Positions 28,422 through 37,071 of a stretch of 64,000 nt of DNA are shown one piece after another (position 1 is the stretch's first letter; each line of letters opens with the position of its first letter). The stretch is taken from assembly GCF_001999985.1 (NCBI RefSeq), contig NZ_CP019645.1, forward strand, positions 1 through 64,000, read 5' to 3'. The notes under the pieces are model-generated. The model was given only the letters and a program-made list of their open reading frames with translations. It made no database searches and was not told the origin of the DNA. This DNA is from Helicobacter bilis. GTDB taxonomy: Bacteria; Campylobacterota; Campylobacteria; Campylobacterales; Helicobacteraceae. Made by a program: the position numbers and the translations under genes.

Positions 28422-29885
28422 TTATACAAACACATCAACGACTTGTTCTTTATTTTCTTCTTCTGTAGTTTTGTTTGGTGTGGTATTGTCTTTTGTTTCT
28501 GTGTTAGCAACTTTTTCTTTTGTATCATTTGCTTTATTGTTTGTAGATTCGGTAGAATCGCCCTTTTGTTCAGCATCTATTTTTGTGGAATCTTGCTTTA
28601 CAGAATCTTGTGTTGCAATTTTGTTTTCATTGCTATTTGCTTCCTTGTCGTCTGTATTATCAGCTTGAGTGTCAGTCTGTTTGTTTTGTGAATCTTGCTT
28701 AGTCTCATCTTTTGTGGGCGTCTCTTTTGTAGATTCTGTTGCAGCACTCGTTGTTTCTGTGCTATCTTGCTTATTTGTGCTGCTATCATCTACTTTTGCA
28801 ACTACTTCTTCTTTAGAATCTTTTGTCTTAGAATCTTGTGTTGCTGTGTTTGCAGCATTCCCTTCTTCTTTGACTTCATTACTCAAACTTTTTTCGCTAG
28901 CTTCTTTAGAGATATTAGAATCTTCTTTTGTAGATTCTGTGCTGGTAGCGTTCGTGCCATTATTAGGTTCTGTATTTTTAGATTTCGCAGTATCAGATTC
29001 CATTGTATTAGAATCGGTGCTAGATTGAGTATCATCTAGCGTAGCGATTGTATCTTTTGTATTTTTAGCATTAGATTCTGTGCTATCTTGCGGTGTAAGG
29101 CTTTTTGTCTTATTTGAATCTTGTGTTAATGTCTCACTATCTTGGCTTGTATTTGCAGTATTTGGTGTTGCAGAAACTGGTGAAACACTAGGCATAGCCT
29201 GCTGTTGTGCTATTTCTGCTAATACACTTGCTAAGCTTGGGGTTGCTTGGGCTGCTTTGAGTCCTGCATTTACCTCTTTTTGCTGCAAACGCACATTACG
29301 CAAATTCTCCATAGACAGCCATCTACTTTTATTAATCTTATCGATTTTTTCTTGTAGCTTTTGAACATTTTCTTCAATCTGTCTGCTTAAACGATCGATA
29401 TTATCAGAAAATATATTGATAGAGTGTTCATCTCGCAAACTCAACGCACTCATATCCTTTTTCCCTAAATCAAGGATAATCCCATCTTTTGCGTAATCCA
29501 TTGTAAAAACATTTTTATGATTCAGCGTTGCTTTACTTAAAATATCTTTAATTTGCTGTGTTGCCTCATAGCGTTGTCGCAACATTGTATCATCGACTGG
29601 CGCCCAAGCATCATTTTTTTCTGTTTTATAATTACTCTTTATATCTTTTGCAATGCTTTGCACATCGCTTAAGCTTTTCCTTGCAACTTGCAGGGCTTTC
29701 AGCGTATTTAGCATGTCATTTACCTGTGCATCATACGCTGGATCATCATCTGTGGCTACAATATCAGTGGTGGGAATCTCATCAATAATGCTAAAAGTCT
29801 TTTGTATGTCTGCAAACTTTAAAGAATCGTTTGCTACTGGTATTTTTTGCAATATAATAGGCGCTCCATCTACATTGATAGCCAT
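28422..29885 (-). CDS. Unknown protein with coiled coil and long Ser/Asp/Thr/Lys-rich tail, behind a sigma-54-type site
   Basis: From ATG 29885 (MAINVDGAP) the protein is 487 residues. Residues 1-205 are a globular to helical part (IDEIPTTDIVATDDDP, VFTMDYAKDGIILDLG, RLSRQIEENVQKLQEKI). Residues about 235-475 are low complexity, built of DSK, DST, TESTK and NT units, ending in EEENKEQVVDVFV. No signal peptide or membrane helix is present. I do not recognise the family. The site 36-51 bases before the start fits sigma-54 spacing (GG-N10-GC), which in Helicobacter mostly serves middle flagellar genes, so a flagellar role is a fair hypothesis. GGAG lies nine bases before the ATG; an upstream ATG at 29897 would place that GGAG inside the gene. 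Confidence 0.65.
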   Translation of the reverse strand: MAINVDGAPIILQKIPVANDSLKFADIQKTFSIIDEIPTTDIVATDDDPAYDAQVNDMLNTLKALQVARKSLSDVQSIAKDIKSNYKTEKNDAWAPVDDTMLRQRYEATQQIKDILSKATLNHKNVFTMDYAKDGIILDLGKKDMSALSLRDEHSINIFSDNIDRLSRQIEENVQKLQEKIDKINKSRWLSMENLRNVRLQQKEVNAGLKAAQATPSLASVLAEIAQQQAMPSVSPVSATPNTANTSQDSETLTQDSNKTKSLTPQDSTESNAKNTKDTIATLDDTQSSTDSNTMESDTAKSKNTEPNNGTNATSTESTKEDSNISKEASEKSLSNEVKEEGNAANTATQDSKTKDSKEEVVAKVDDSSTNKQDSTETTSAATESTKETPTKDETKQDSQNKQTDTQADNTDDKEANSNENKIATQDSVKQDSTKIDAEQKGDSTESTNNKANDTKEKVANTETKDNTTPNKTTEEENKEQVVDVFV

Positions 29886-29920
29886 GAAAAACTCCATTTT
29901 TAAATTCTAAAGACTATCAA

Positions 29921-29936
29921 AGCAAAACTTATTCCT
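29921..29936 (-). promoter_or_regulatory. Candidate sigma-54 promoter upstream of the unknown gene at 28422-29885
   Basis: The minus strand reads AGGAATAAGTTTTGCT. It matches TGGCACG-N4-TTGCW in the GG-N10-GC core and the TTGCT half. Initiation would fall near 29909, about 24 bases before the start. Agreement in the -24 half is partial. Confidence 0.5.
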
Positions 29937-29977
29937 AAACTTTTAACACCTTGAATAAGGATACATCTTACTTCACT

Positions 29978-30619
29978 CTAGTGCAGTGAGTTGTGATATT
30001 GCGTTAGATGAAAAGTTTCTGGTAGATACATCACATCACTTATTTCATAAATAAGTTTATGAAAGGCTTGCATGACATCTTGGCTATATTGAAAAGATTC
30101 CCCATTGACAATAATACTGCCATTTTGATCATAAAAGTCGCCTAACTCTATACTTGTAAGGATATTTTGGTCTCTCTCATCAAGCTTATAATAGATTACT
30201 ATTTGCGGATATATATAAGTTTGTCTTGTGCTAGGCATAAGATGTATAGATTCTAAAGTGTGTAATGTAGGCGAATATTGATAGGGTTGAAGCACAATGT
30301 GTAATAAGCCGCTATCACCCCTGCGACATCCTTGCATTAAAGCCTCTTTTGTAGGATAAACATAATAGACTGTATCAGCAATAGCACAAACCTCCATAAT
30401 TACAGGCATGGTAGGCATAAGCACATTTTGCTCTGGTGCTTTTGTGGCATAATACTCCCAGCTTTCTGGCAAACCAGTTGTATGATTTTGCATTAAGGCT
30501 GGTGGCTCTTGTAAAACATGTGATTTTAGTGAAAAATCTGGTGCATAAGGTGTCCCCGCATAAAGCACACCACTCCATATTGTAGCACTTGCAATTATAT
30601 GTTTCAAAATACTTTTCAT
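29978..30619 (-). CDS. Secreted or periplasmic protein of unknown function
   Basis: The 213-residue protein starts with a signal peptide (MKSILKHIIASATIWSGVLYA, cleavage after YAG or LYA). The mature part is about 190 residues with two cysteines (EVCAIAD and EALMQGCRRGDSG), probably a disulphide, and alternating beta-like segments with many Tyr, His and Ile residues. No known domain is recognised. AAAGGA precedes the ATG by six bases, so this is a credible gene. It lies upstream of the unknown sigma-54-associated gene in the same direction but is separated by 92 bases containing that promoter. Confidence 0.65.
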   Translation of the reverse strand: MKSILKHIIASATIWSGVLYAGTPYAPDFSLKSHVLQEPPALMQNHTTGLPESWEYYATKAPEQNVLMPTMPVIMEVCAIADTVYYVYPTKEALMQGCRRGDSGLLHIVLQPYQYSPTLHTLESIHLMPSTRQTYIYPQIVIYYKLDERDQNILTSIELGDFYDQNGSIIVNGESFQYSQDVMQAFHKLIYEISDVMYLPETFHLTQYHNSLH

Positions 30620-30814
30620 GTTTGTTCCTTTCTATAAGTAACACTTTTAGAGCATGAATTCTACAATAACGACAATTGGATTTCCAAAGCGACCCGTAAG
30701 CCACCTCACATAAAGATAAATAAGCCAAAAATCTATAGGACATGCAGACATCGTCGAAAAAGACTAAGATCTTATAAGGCTAATATTCTTATATTAATCA
30801 TGTTGCTAAATACA

Positions 30815-31480
30815 TTATTTCTTCGGGTAGCAAAAACGATAGCCGCGTCTTCTCACCGTCTCAATTGTATTAATATTTAATGGCTTATCCATTCTTTGTC
30901 GTATTTGATTGATTGCTACCTCAATAACATTAGGCGTTACAAGCTCTGGCTCGTCCCAAATCGCATTTAATAATTGATCTTTTGATACGATTTGATCTCT
31001 TTGTCGTGCAAGATGTGTAAGCACTTCAAATGGCTTACCTTTTACTTCGATATCTTTACCTTTAAATGTTATCCTTTCTTCATCTGGGATAATGACTATA
31101 TCCCCAATTTCTATAAGATTAGAATCTGTAAGTTTTAGTCTGGCTTGAATCCTTGCTAATAAGACTTCATTATCAAATGGATATGCTATATAATCATCAG
31201 CACCAAACTTAAAAGACTGGACCTCGTGCTTTGGCTCATTGTCTCCAAGTATAATGACTGGAACTTTTGGATATTTGCCCTTGACAATAGATATAATGTC
31301 TTGCGCCCCACCATCTGAAAGCTGCCACCCACCAAGCACAATATCATAGCTACGCACACTAATGTGATATTCCCCATCTTTCACATTTTGTGCCAAATCA
31401 ACTTGATAGTTTTTCTTACCCAACTCCCTTGATATGCTATCTAACACATCTTTCTTACTATATACAACTAAAATACGCAT
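30815..31480 (-). CDS. hsrA: HsrA-type orphan response regulator (HP1043 family) lacking phosphorylation site
   Basis: The 221-residue OmpR-family regulator has a C-terminal winged-helix domain (about 120-221) close to what I recall of H. pylori HsrA: GKPFEVLTHLARQRDQIVSK, then TPNVIEVAINQIRQRMDKP and TIETVRRRGYRFCYPK. The receiver domain is strongly diverged. The phosphoacceptor Asp is Gly51 (IVLGGWQLSDG), the acidic pair near residues 7-8 is Tyr-Ser, and the conserved Lys is Tyr (IAYPFD). HsrA in H. pylori is essential, acts unphosphorylated as a dimer and controls growth and stress genes. It has no histidine kinase beside it. The ATG follows a TAGGAG site. Confidence 0.93.
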   Translation of the reverse strand: MRILVVYSKKDVLDSISRELGKKNYQVDLAQNVKDGEYHISVRSYDIVLGGWQLSDGGAQDIISIVKGKYPKVPVIILGDNEPKHEVQSFKFGADDYIAYPFDNEVLLARIQARLKLTDSNLIEIGDIVIIPDEERITFKGKDIEVKGKPFEVLTHLARQRDQIVSKDQLLNAIWDEPELVTPNVIEVAINQIRQRMDKPLNINTIETVRRRGYRFCYPKK

Positions 31481-31507
31481 AAAAGTCTCCTAGCAAAAAG
31501 TCTTGTA

Positions 31508-31513
31508 ATTATA
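31508..31513 (-). promoter_or_regulatory. Extended -10 promoter of hsrA
   Basis: The minus strand reads AATGCTATAATTAC, a TGC-TATAAT element about 28 bases before the start codon at 31480. Confidence 0.55.
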
Positions 31514-31519
31514 GCATTA

Positions 31520-31536
31520 TTTAATCTAACCTTAAA
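31520..31536 (-). promoter_or_regulatory. Candidate HsrA autoregulatory box (TTTAAG-N5-ATTAAA)
   Basis: Just upstream of the hsrA -10, the minus strand reads TTTAAGGTTAGATTAAA. From memory, HP1043/HsrA binds imperfect direct repeats of TTTAAG spaced by five bases, overlapping the -35 region of target promoters including its own. Spacing and position fit; the second half-site has two mismatches. Confidence 0.4.
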
Positions 31537-31715
31537 CTTTTTTTATAAAAATATTAAGCATAAATTAAATAATCCTTAATAGTTTTATAAGCTAACTTAT
31601 AAAATTGATTTGATTATAAGAATCTATCACGCAGGGCTATCAAGGCTATTAAAATAAAGAGAGTCATCAAACCATAGAATGCAAGCTGCATGGAGTAAAT
31701 TTCATGATTTTATGC

Positions 31716-31721
31716 TACAAT
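31716..31721 (+). promoter_or_regulatory. Candidate extended -10 for fliP
   Basis: TTTATGCTACAATTTGG has TGC-TACAAT about 52 bases before the GTG start. It lies in the divergent hsrA-fliP region. Confidence 0.45.
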
Positions 31722-31772
31722 TTGGCTTTTTAACCTGATAACTAAAAACAACTAAAACATTACGAGGGTGGC

Positions 31773-32600
31773 GTGAAAGTATCTAAGATATTAAAATCTT
31801 GCTTTTTTATTTTTATATTTATCGGCTTCATAGATACTGCATTAGCCGTGCCAGCAGATAATCAGCTAAAGCTGAATGGTGTGCCTATACCTTCAGTTGA
31901 TTTAAGCATTAATCCGCCAAGCACACCAACACAGCTTGTTACTACGCTAAATATTGTTGTATTACTCACCCTTTTAATACTTGCCCCATCTCTTGTGCTA
32001 ATGATGACGAGCTTTACGCGTATTTTAATCGTGCTAGGATTTTTACGCACCGCATTAGGCACACAGCAGTCCCCGCCAACGCAAGTATTAGTTAGCCTTG
32101 CTATGATTCTTACTTTTTTTATTATGGAACCTGTGATAAAAGATGCCTATAATGTGGGTATAAAGCCATATATGGAAGAAAAAATCGGCTATGAAGAAGC
32201 CTTTGAAGAGACCATGCGTCCATTCAAAAAATTTATGCTTATGAATACTCGCCATAGCGATATTGCGCTATTTTATAAGATACGCAATGAAGAGCCACCA
32301 CAAATGGATAATATCACGACAAAAGAGCAATTTGAAGCCCTGATAGATAAGGTTTCACTTAGTATTATCTTACCCTCATTTATGATTAGTGAGCTAAAAA
32401 CTGCTTTTCAAATCGGCTTTTTATTGTATTTACCATTCTTAGTTATTGATATGGTTATTGCCTCAGTGCTTATGGCTATGGGTATGATGATGTTGCCACC
32501 TGTCATGATTTCATTGCCATTTAAGATTCTCATTTTTGTGCTTGTTGATGGGTTTAATTTGCTGATATGGAATCTCGTTCGATCTTTTAATTATTCTTAA
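31773..32600 (+). CDS. fliP: Flagellar export gate protein FliP
   Basis: The 275-residue protein has a cleavable signal (residues 1-25, ending DTALAVPA), then four membrane helices. Family motifs are ALAPSLVLMMTSFTRIL-like (ILAPSLVLMMTSFTRILIV), VLGFLRTALGTQQSPP, the short periplasmic loop, then LPSFMISELKTAFQIGFLLY, and GMMMLPPVMISLPFKI at the end. FliP forms the core of the type III export gate with FliQ and FliR. It is 25 or so residues longer than typical because of the long leader. The start codon is GTG, preceded by GAGGGTGG. It is not grouped with fliQ or fliR, as is common in Helicobacter. Confidence 0.96.
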   Translation: MKVSKILKSCFFIFIFIGFIDTALAVPADNQLKLNGVPIPSVDLSINPPSTPTQLVTTLNIVVLLTLLILAPSLVLMMTSFTRILIVLGFLRTALGTQQSPPTQVLVSLAMILTFFIMEPVIKDAYNVGIKPYMEEKIGYEEAFEETMRPFKKFMLMNTRHSDIALFYKIRNEEPPQMDNITTKEQFEALIDKVSLSIILPSFMISELKTAFQIGFLLYLPFLVIDMVIASVLMAMGMMMLPPVMISLPFKILIFVLVDGFNLLIWNLVRSFNYS

Positions 32601-32661
32601 TTATACATGCAAGTGTGCTAAAATCATTTTGAATGTTAAGAATATATTGTAAAAAATATGT

Positions 32662-32667
32662 TATAAT
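32662..32667 (+). promoter_or_regulatory. Candidate -10 (TATAAT) for cheZ
   Basis: AAATATGTTATAATCGC gives TG-T-TATAAT spacing about 36 bases before the cheZ ATG. Confidence 0.55.
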
Positions 32668-32702
32668 CGCAGAGATTATATTAAATTTACTTAGGAGCTT
32701 TG

Positions 32703-33389
32703 ATGACACAAGAAGAGTTAGATTCTCTTATGGCACAAGACGCGGATTCTTTGGGTGAAGGCTTAGATGATGTGCAGACAGAAGATACAAAAGAAGAAAT
32801 TAAAGCCGAGTTTGTAGATCCAAACTCATATAAGCCAGAAGCCGATAAGAAATGGCCACCACCGCCACCAACAGAAGAACACAAAGTCGTTCATCAGCTT
32901 GATGATGTAACTAGAGACTCTGAAGTGAAAATGACAGAAGTTTTCGATCAAATTGATAATATCGGATCGCTTGCTACTTCAATCGAAAAGGATTCTAAAA
33001 AAATCAAAGAGTATCTCAAAGCCCAAGAAGAAATGCTTGTTACACTTGTTGAAAGCTTCCCTAAAATTAAGGCATTTGGCGCTTCGCTAGAGCAAACAAA
33101 AGAAATTGCAAAGGTGAATGATAATATTAAAAATTCTGCTATGGATTGTAATGACGCATGTATGCAGGCTATGGATATTATGCAGTATCAAGATATTCAT
33201 AGACAAAAGATAGAGCGCGTTATCAATGTAATGCGTGCATTAAGCCAGTATATGAATTCTCTCTTTGAAGGTAGGGGTGATGATTCTAAACGCGTGGCAT
33301 CAGCTACATATATTGCGGGTGATAGCCACGATGAAGTTGCAAGTGAAAGTGATATTGAAGCACTCATTGCATCTTTTGGACAAAAATAA
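32703..33389 (+). CDS. cheZ: CheY-phosphate phosphatase CheZ (Helicobacter type)
   Basis: The 228-residue protein matches the diverged CheZ of epsilon-type bacteria (H. pylori HP0170). A variable acidic N-terminal part with a WPPPPPT stretch is followed by VVHQLDDVTRDSEVK, a long helical hairpin with IMQYQDIHRQKIERVIN, in which the QDxxxQ pattern supplies the catalytic Asp and Gln, and an extreme C-terminal peptide SDIEALIASFG that binds CheY. CheZ removes phosphate from CheY to reset the motor. The ATG at 32703 has AGGAG eight bases upstream. The MetF-like gene follows after only 6 bases. Confidence 0.92.
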   Translation: MTQEELDSLMAQDADSLGEGLDDVQTEDTKEEIKAEFVDPNSYKPEADKKWPPPPPTEEHKVVHQLDDVTRDSEVKMTEVFDQIDNIGSLATSIEKDSKKIKEYLKAQEEMLVTLVESFPKIKAFGASLEQTKEIAKVNDNIKNSAMDCNDACMQAMDIMQYQDIHRQKIERVINVMRALSQYMNSLFEGRGDDSKRVASATYIAGDSHDEVASESDIEALIASFGQK

Positions 33390-33395
33390 TAGATT

Positions 33396-34262
33396 TTGAT
33401 TTTTGAGTATCTACCTACAAATATCACACAAGATGCAGAGCGTTTGTGTTTAGTATGCAATGCTTTGCCGATCACACATATTCTTATCCCATCAAACCCA
33501 GTTTCAAAGCCATATCCAGATTCTCTAAGCATTGTTGCTACACTGCGGGATTTAGTAAGACAAACTAAAACGCTAAAGCGTATCCATTTTATACCAACAA
33601 TAAAGACTAGCCTACATACCGCAGAATCCTTGCAAAGTGCATTTTTAACATTAGAATATCTTAATATATCTCATGCGGCAATTATTAGCGGCGACACAAC
33701 ACTATCTCATCCATTCACCACCCATAATGCCCTAGAGATTCTAAGAGATATGCAAAAAAACTCTACTTTTTTAAGACAACTTCAAATTTATTGTGCTTTA
33801 GAGTCAAAGATATCATTGCGTAATAGCCATGGATTATGCAAGAAGATTCAATATGGTGTGCAAAATTTCATCACACAGCCATTTTATCAAACACAAAATA
33901 TGCAGGAAAATAAACCACAAATACACAATAACACACCCTATTTTTTGCCACAGATAACAAAAGATTTTAAAACTTTTTACTCTTTTTATAAGAATCTCAT
34001 ACAAATATACACAAAAAATAATCTAAGCCTTGCTTCATCGCAAAACAAAATACAAATATATTGTGGCTTTCTCCCACTCTCTCATGCAAGACAAGCCCAC
34101 ACTATCCATGCTAAAAATCTTGGCATATCTATACCCACTTCCTATATCAACGCAATAGATAGTAACGCAAACGAAGCAAATCGCAATCTTTTTAAAGTTA
34201 TGCAACAATACAATCTAAGCCTTAGTTATCTATCGTTTAGTGATATAGAAAAACTTTTTTAA
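33396..34262 (+). CDS. Diverged methylenetetrahydrofolate-reductase-like (MetF-type barrel) protein
   Basis: The 288-residue protein shows scattered MetF landmarks in the right order: a strand with THILIPSNPVSKPYPDSLSI (MetF: DNPxGxPxxS), IHFIPTIKTS, a NISHAAIISGDT turn (MetF: ALxGD), YGVQNFITQPFYQ (MetF: FITQPxFD) and IYCGFLPLSHARQAHTIH then GISIPTSYI (MetF: GIxPL, GISIP). It may bind flavin and a folate, but several consensus positions differ, and the catalytic Glu is not obvious. The only plausible start is a TTG at 33396, since an in-frame TAG lies two codons upstream. It is tightly linked to cheZ. It may be a reductase or a repurposed barrel. Confidence 0.6.
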   Translation: MIFEYLPTNITQDAERLCLVCNALPITHILIPSNPVSKPYPDSLSIVATLRDLVRQTKTLKRIHFIPTIKTSLHTAESLQSAFLTLEYLNISHAAIISGDTTLSHPFTTHNALEILRDMQKNSTFLRQLQIYCALESKISLRNSHGLCKKIQYGVQNFITQPFYQTQNMQENKPQIHNNTPYFLPQITKDFKTFYSFYKNLIQIYTKNNLSLASSQNKIQIYCGFLPLSHARQAHTIHAKNLGISIPTSYINAIDSNANEANRNLFKVMQQYNLSLSYLSFSDIEKLF

Positions 34263-34478
34263 GAAGATACCAACAAAAAACCATTAGCTTTTCTATAGCG
34301 GCGTTTAAACTACAGAAAGCAGAGATTGTGCCACATTTTTTAGATTCTATCATTGTAGAATACAGGTTGTGATCACCTAGATTTTGTTGGTCTTTTGAGT
34401 CTTGTCTATTGGGACTACAACAAAAAATCTTTACCAGATGGTTTTGGCTATGCCCAATATGATTTCAATCCAGAGAAT

Positions 34479-35594
34479 CTATTTCTGTGCATCTTCCACA
34501 ATGTTAATAATCGTATTTGCTACGCGTCTAGCGGTTTTGTCCAAAAACTCAACAGGGGAAGTAAAGCCCACACAAGAGCAGTTAATCTCGCCTAGCACAT
34601 ACTTATCCTTACCATTTTCATCAGTATCAAGGATAAAATCCGCTGTCCAAATCAAAGGCAAGTCATAATTACCAAGCTTTGTTTTAATCTCTGGTAAGTT
34701 AGATAGGAAGTAGCTTACCAACTCATTCCATTGCTCTGGCTTATCATAGCGGTATTTTGCCCCGCTAAAGAGTGTTGCAGAAAACGCATCTGCACCTTCA
34801 GCTGGTTTTTTATGCACGACATAAATAGGGTCTTTATACAGCATTAGGATTCTAATCTCGCCCTCTTTAATACGCGGTAAGAAAGTCATATCCACAAGCA
34901 TACCATTATCGCCTGTCAAATATTTTTCACAGAAATTCATAAAATCGCCTAGTTTATGCTCTTCTACGTGGTTATCCACCGCTTCTGTGCATCGCACGAT
35001 AGTATCAAGTGGCACGGAATCAAACTTACCATATTGACTTTGATCTTTGAGCTGCACACGCCAGATTCCTTCCCCTGTGCTACCGCGATTTTGCTTTAGC
35101 ACTCTTTCACCTTTTGCTAGAGTTTTTGGGAAGTTTGCCTTAAAGTCGTGTTCTTCTCCTGCCACCCAATTCACACCAATGCGTTTTGCTTCAGCAGGAT
35201 CATAGTAGGCTAAAGTATCTGTTGGCACAAGCTCTGTGTTGCGAAGTTTTGTAAGCGCATCTTTTGCCCCATAGCCAATCATCGCATCAGGGTGAGGCAT
35301 ACCAATCACACCACTATCACAAAGCTTACGCAACACATCAAAGTAAAGCTTCTCCTCTTTCAAATTGCCCGGATTCACACGCGATACATACGCATCAGCC
35401 GCACCTTTAACATATTCAAAAATCTCATTTGTTTTCGCAGAATCTTTTAGAATCTCATCTGTGAAAAACACAACTTCCGCACTCCAACCAAGCTTTTTGA
35501 GATAGTCCATCATCGGCACAGTGTCTTTTCTGTGTCCATCTCTGCCCTTATCACTGCCGCCTACTGCTTCGAAAAAAACGATATGCTTTTTCAT
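34479..35594 (-). CDS. Cj0069-family protein with ATP-grasp-like features
   Basis: The 371-residue protein corresponds to what I recall as the Campylobacter 'Cj0069 family'. ATP-grasp-like hints are the glycine-rich VLKQNRGSTGEGIWRVQL loop, EGEIRILMLYKDPIYVVHKK (a nucleotide/metal-binding strand pair) and, near the end, LIWTADFILDTD then VLGEINCSCVGF, like the E-x-N metal site of glutathione-synthetase-type ligases. A substrate is unknown. The start at 35594 (MKKHIVFFEAVGGSD) has AAGGAG upstream; the frame continues 17 codons further, without support. It is transcribed alone, 106 bases from the MATE gene. Confidence 0.75.
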   Translation of the reverse strand: MKKHIVFFEAVGGSDKGRDGHRKDTVPMMDYLKKLGWSAEVVFFTDEILKDSAKTNEIFEYVKGAADAYVSRVNPGNLKEEKLYFDVLRKLCDSGVIGMPHPDAMIGYGAKDALTKLRNTELVPTDTLAYYDPAEAKRIGVNWVAGEEHDFKANFPKTLAKGERVLKQNRGSTGEGIWRVQLKDQSQYGKFDSVPLDTIVRCTEAVDNHVEEHKLGDFMNFCEKYLTGDNGMLVDMTFLPRIKEGEIRILMLYKDPIYVVHKKPAEGADAFSATLFSGAKYRYDKPEQWNELVSYFLSNLPEIKTKLGNYDLPLIWTADFILDTDENGKDKYVLGEINCSCVGFTSPVEFLDKTARRVANTIINIVEDAQK

Positions 35595-35700
35595 GAATCG
35601 CTCCTTAAAAATGAAATTCCGTAATTCTAGCATATTTTCAAGCAAAATGTGCTTTTTATGACTGCTTAGTAACGCTTAGATAGACACTTTTTCAAGCAAT

Positions 35701-37053
35701 CTATAATTTTTTAGGTTTTTTCCATACGCCACTGCGGAATACAAGGTAAAAAATAAGTGCTCGAATATAAGTCTCAATAAAAATGATAACAAAAAGCATA
35801 TAGATTGAAAAGCCAAAATGTGTGCAAAGCCACATAGGCAAAAGGCGAAATATGGATATGCTAACAATATTAATGAATAAAGGTATCTGTGTGAATCCAG
35901 CCCCGCGTAACGCCCCATCATACACAAAAGATAGGATTAATGGAATCTGTGATAAACCAACGGCGATAAGATAATATACAGAGATTTCTATCCCAAGTAT
36001 ATCATCGCGTATGAAAATCGCTGACAAAGGCTTTGCAAAGATTACTAAAAGAAGTCCGCAAATTCCTAGCATAATGCTTGATAGAATCGCACAAAGCTTT
36101 GTGTATTCACTAGCCCTTATATAGTTTTTTGCCCCAATGCTTTGTCCCATAAGACTCATAATCGCTACCATAAAGCCAAAGCCCGGCACAAATGAAAAGC
36201 CTTCAATGGTAGTCCCAGCTTGGAATCCAGACATAGCACTATCTTTATAAATTGCTGCATAAGAGCCAACAAAGACTAGCACAACATTGAGTGAAGCAAT
36301 GGTGAAAATACGCTCTAATCCTGTTGGAATGCCAACTTTAAAAGCATTGAGTAAAAAAGTCTTATTAAAATAGAGTGAAAAAGAAAGCTTTGTTTGGACA
36401 AATTTTGGCAATAATAATAAAATAAACATCTCAAGATATGAGATAAAAAGGCTCACATACGCCGCACCAATAAGCCCTAAAGATGGGAAGCCAAATCGCC
36501 CTTCAATAAGCAAATAATAGCCAAGCATACTAAGAAGTGTCAAAAAAATCTTAATAAAAAATGGTCGCTTTGTATCACCGGTCGCTGCAAAACCAGAGAT
36601 AAGCACATTTTTAATAATAATGGAAGGCAGGGCAAAAATGGTTAAAGAAACATAGCTATATGTAAGAGTGTATAACTCATTACTTAGATTAAAAAGATTT
36701 AAATAATAAGGGATTCCAAGATAGATTAGATAAAGCATGGGAAGAGATATAATACAAGCACTAAGTATGATTGTAGCATACACTCTATTCATCTCTACAT
36801 AATTTTTTGCACCAAAACGCCTTGACATTAACACATTTGTGCCAATACCAAAAATCGCACTGATAGGATAAAAAACAATAATATATTTCGCTCCCGTGTT
36901 TAAAGCGGTAAAATGCAGTGAAGAGATACCGCCTAAATAAAAAAGGGCTAAAGATACGCTAAGCATATCAAGACCAGACTGCAAACCGCTAGGAATGGCG
37001 ATATTTAGAATCCGCTTTATCTGAATCTTTTTTGTCCGCCCTAAGCTAAACAT
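35701..37053 (-). CDS. MATE-family multidrug/sodium efflux transporter
   Basis: The 450-residue integral membrane protein has about twelve helices in two six-helix halves. N-terminal landmarks are AIPSGLQSGLDMLSVSLALF and FGIGTNVLMSRRFGAKN. The repeat half begins near FKVGIPTGLERIFTIASLN with GFMVAIMSLMGQSIGAKN and later GALRGAGFTQIP. MATE proteins export cationic drugs or metabolites using Na+ or H+. The gene follows rho by 18 bases and is probably co-transcribed. Substrate cannot be predicted. Confidence 0.9.
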   Translation of the reverse strand: MFSLGRTKKIQIKRILNIAIPSGLQSGLDMLSVSLALFYLGGISSLHFTALNTGAKYIIVFYPISAIFGIGTNVLMSRRFGAKNYVEMNRVYATIILSACIISLPMLYLIYLGIPYYLNLFNLSNELYTLTYSYVSLTIFALPSIIIKNVLISGFAATGDTKRPFFIKIFLTLLSMLGYYLLIEGRFGFPSLGLIGAAYVSLFISYLEMFILLLLPKFVQTKLSFSLYFNKTFLLNAFKVGIPTGLERIFTIASLNVVLVFVGSYAAIYKDSAMSGFQAGTTIEGFSFVPGFGFMVAIMSLMGQSIGAKNYIRASEYTKLCAILSSIMLGICGLLLVIFAKPLSAIFIRDDILGIEISVYYLIAVGLSQIPLILSFVYDGALRGAGFTQIPLFINIVSISIFRLLPMWLCTHFGFSIYMLFVIIFIETYIRALIFYLVFRSGVWKKPKKL

Positions 37054-37071
37054 ATAATGCCTTTATATGCT

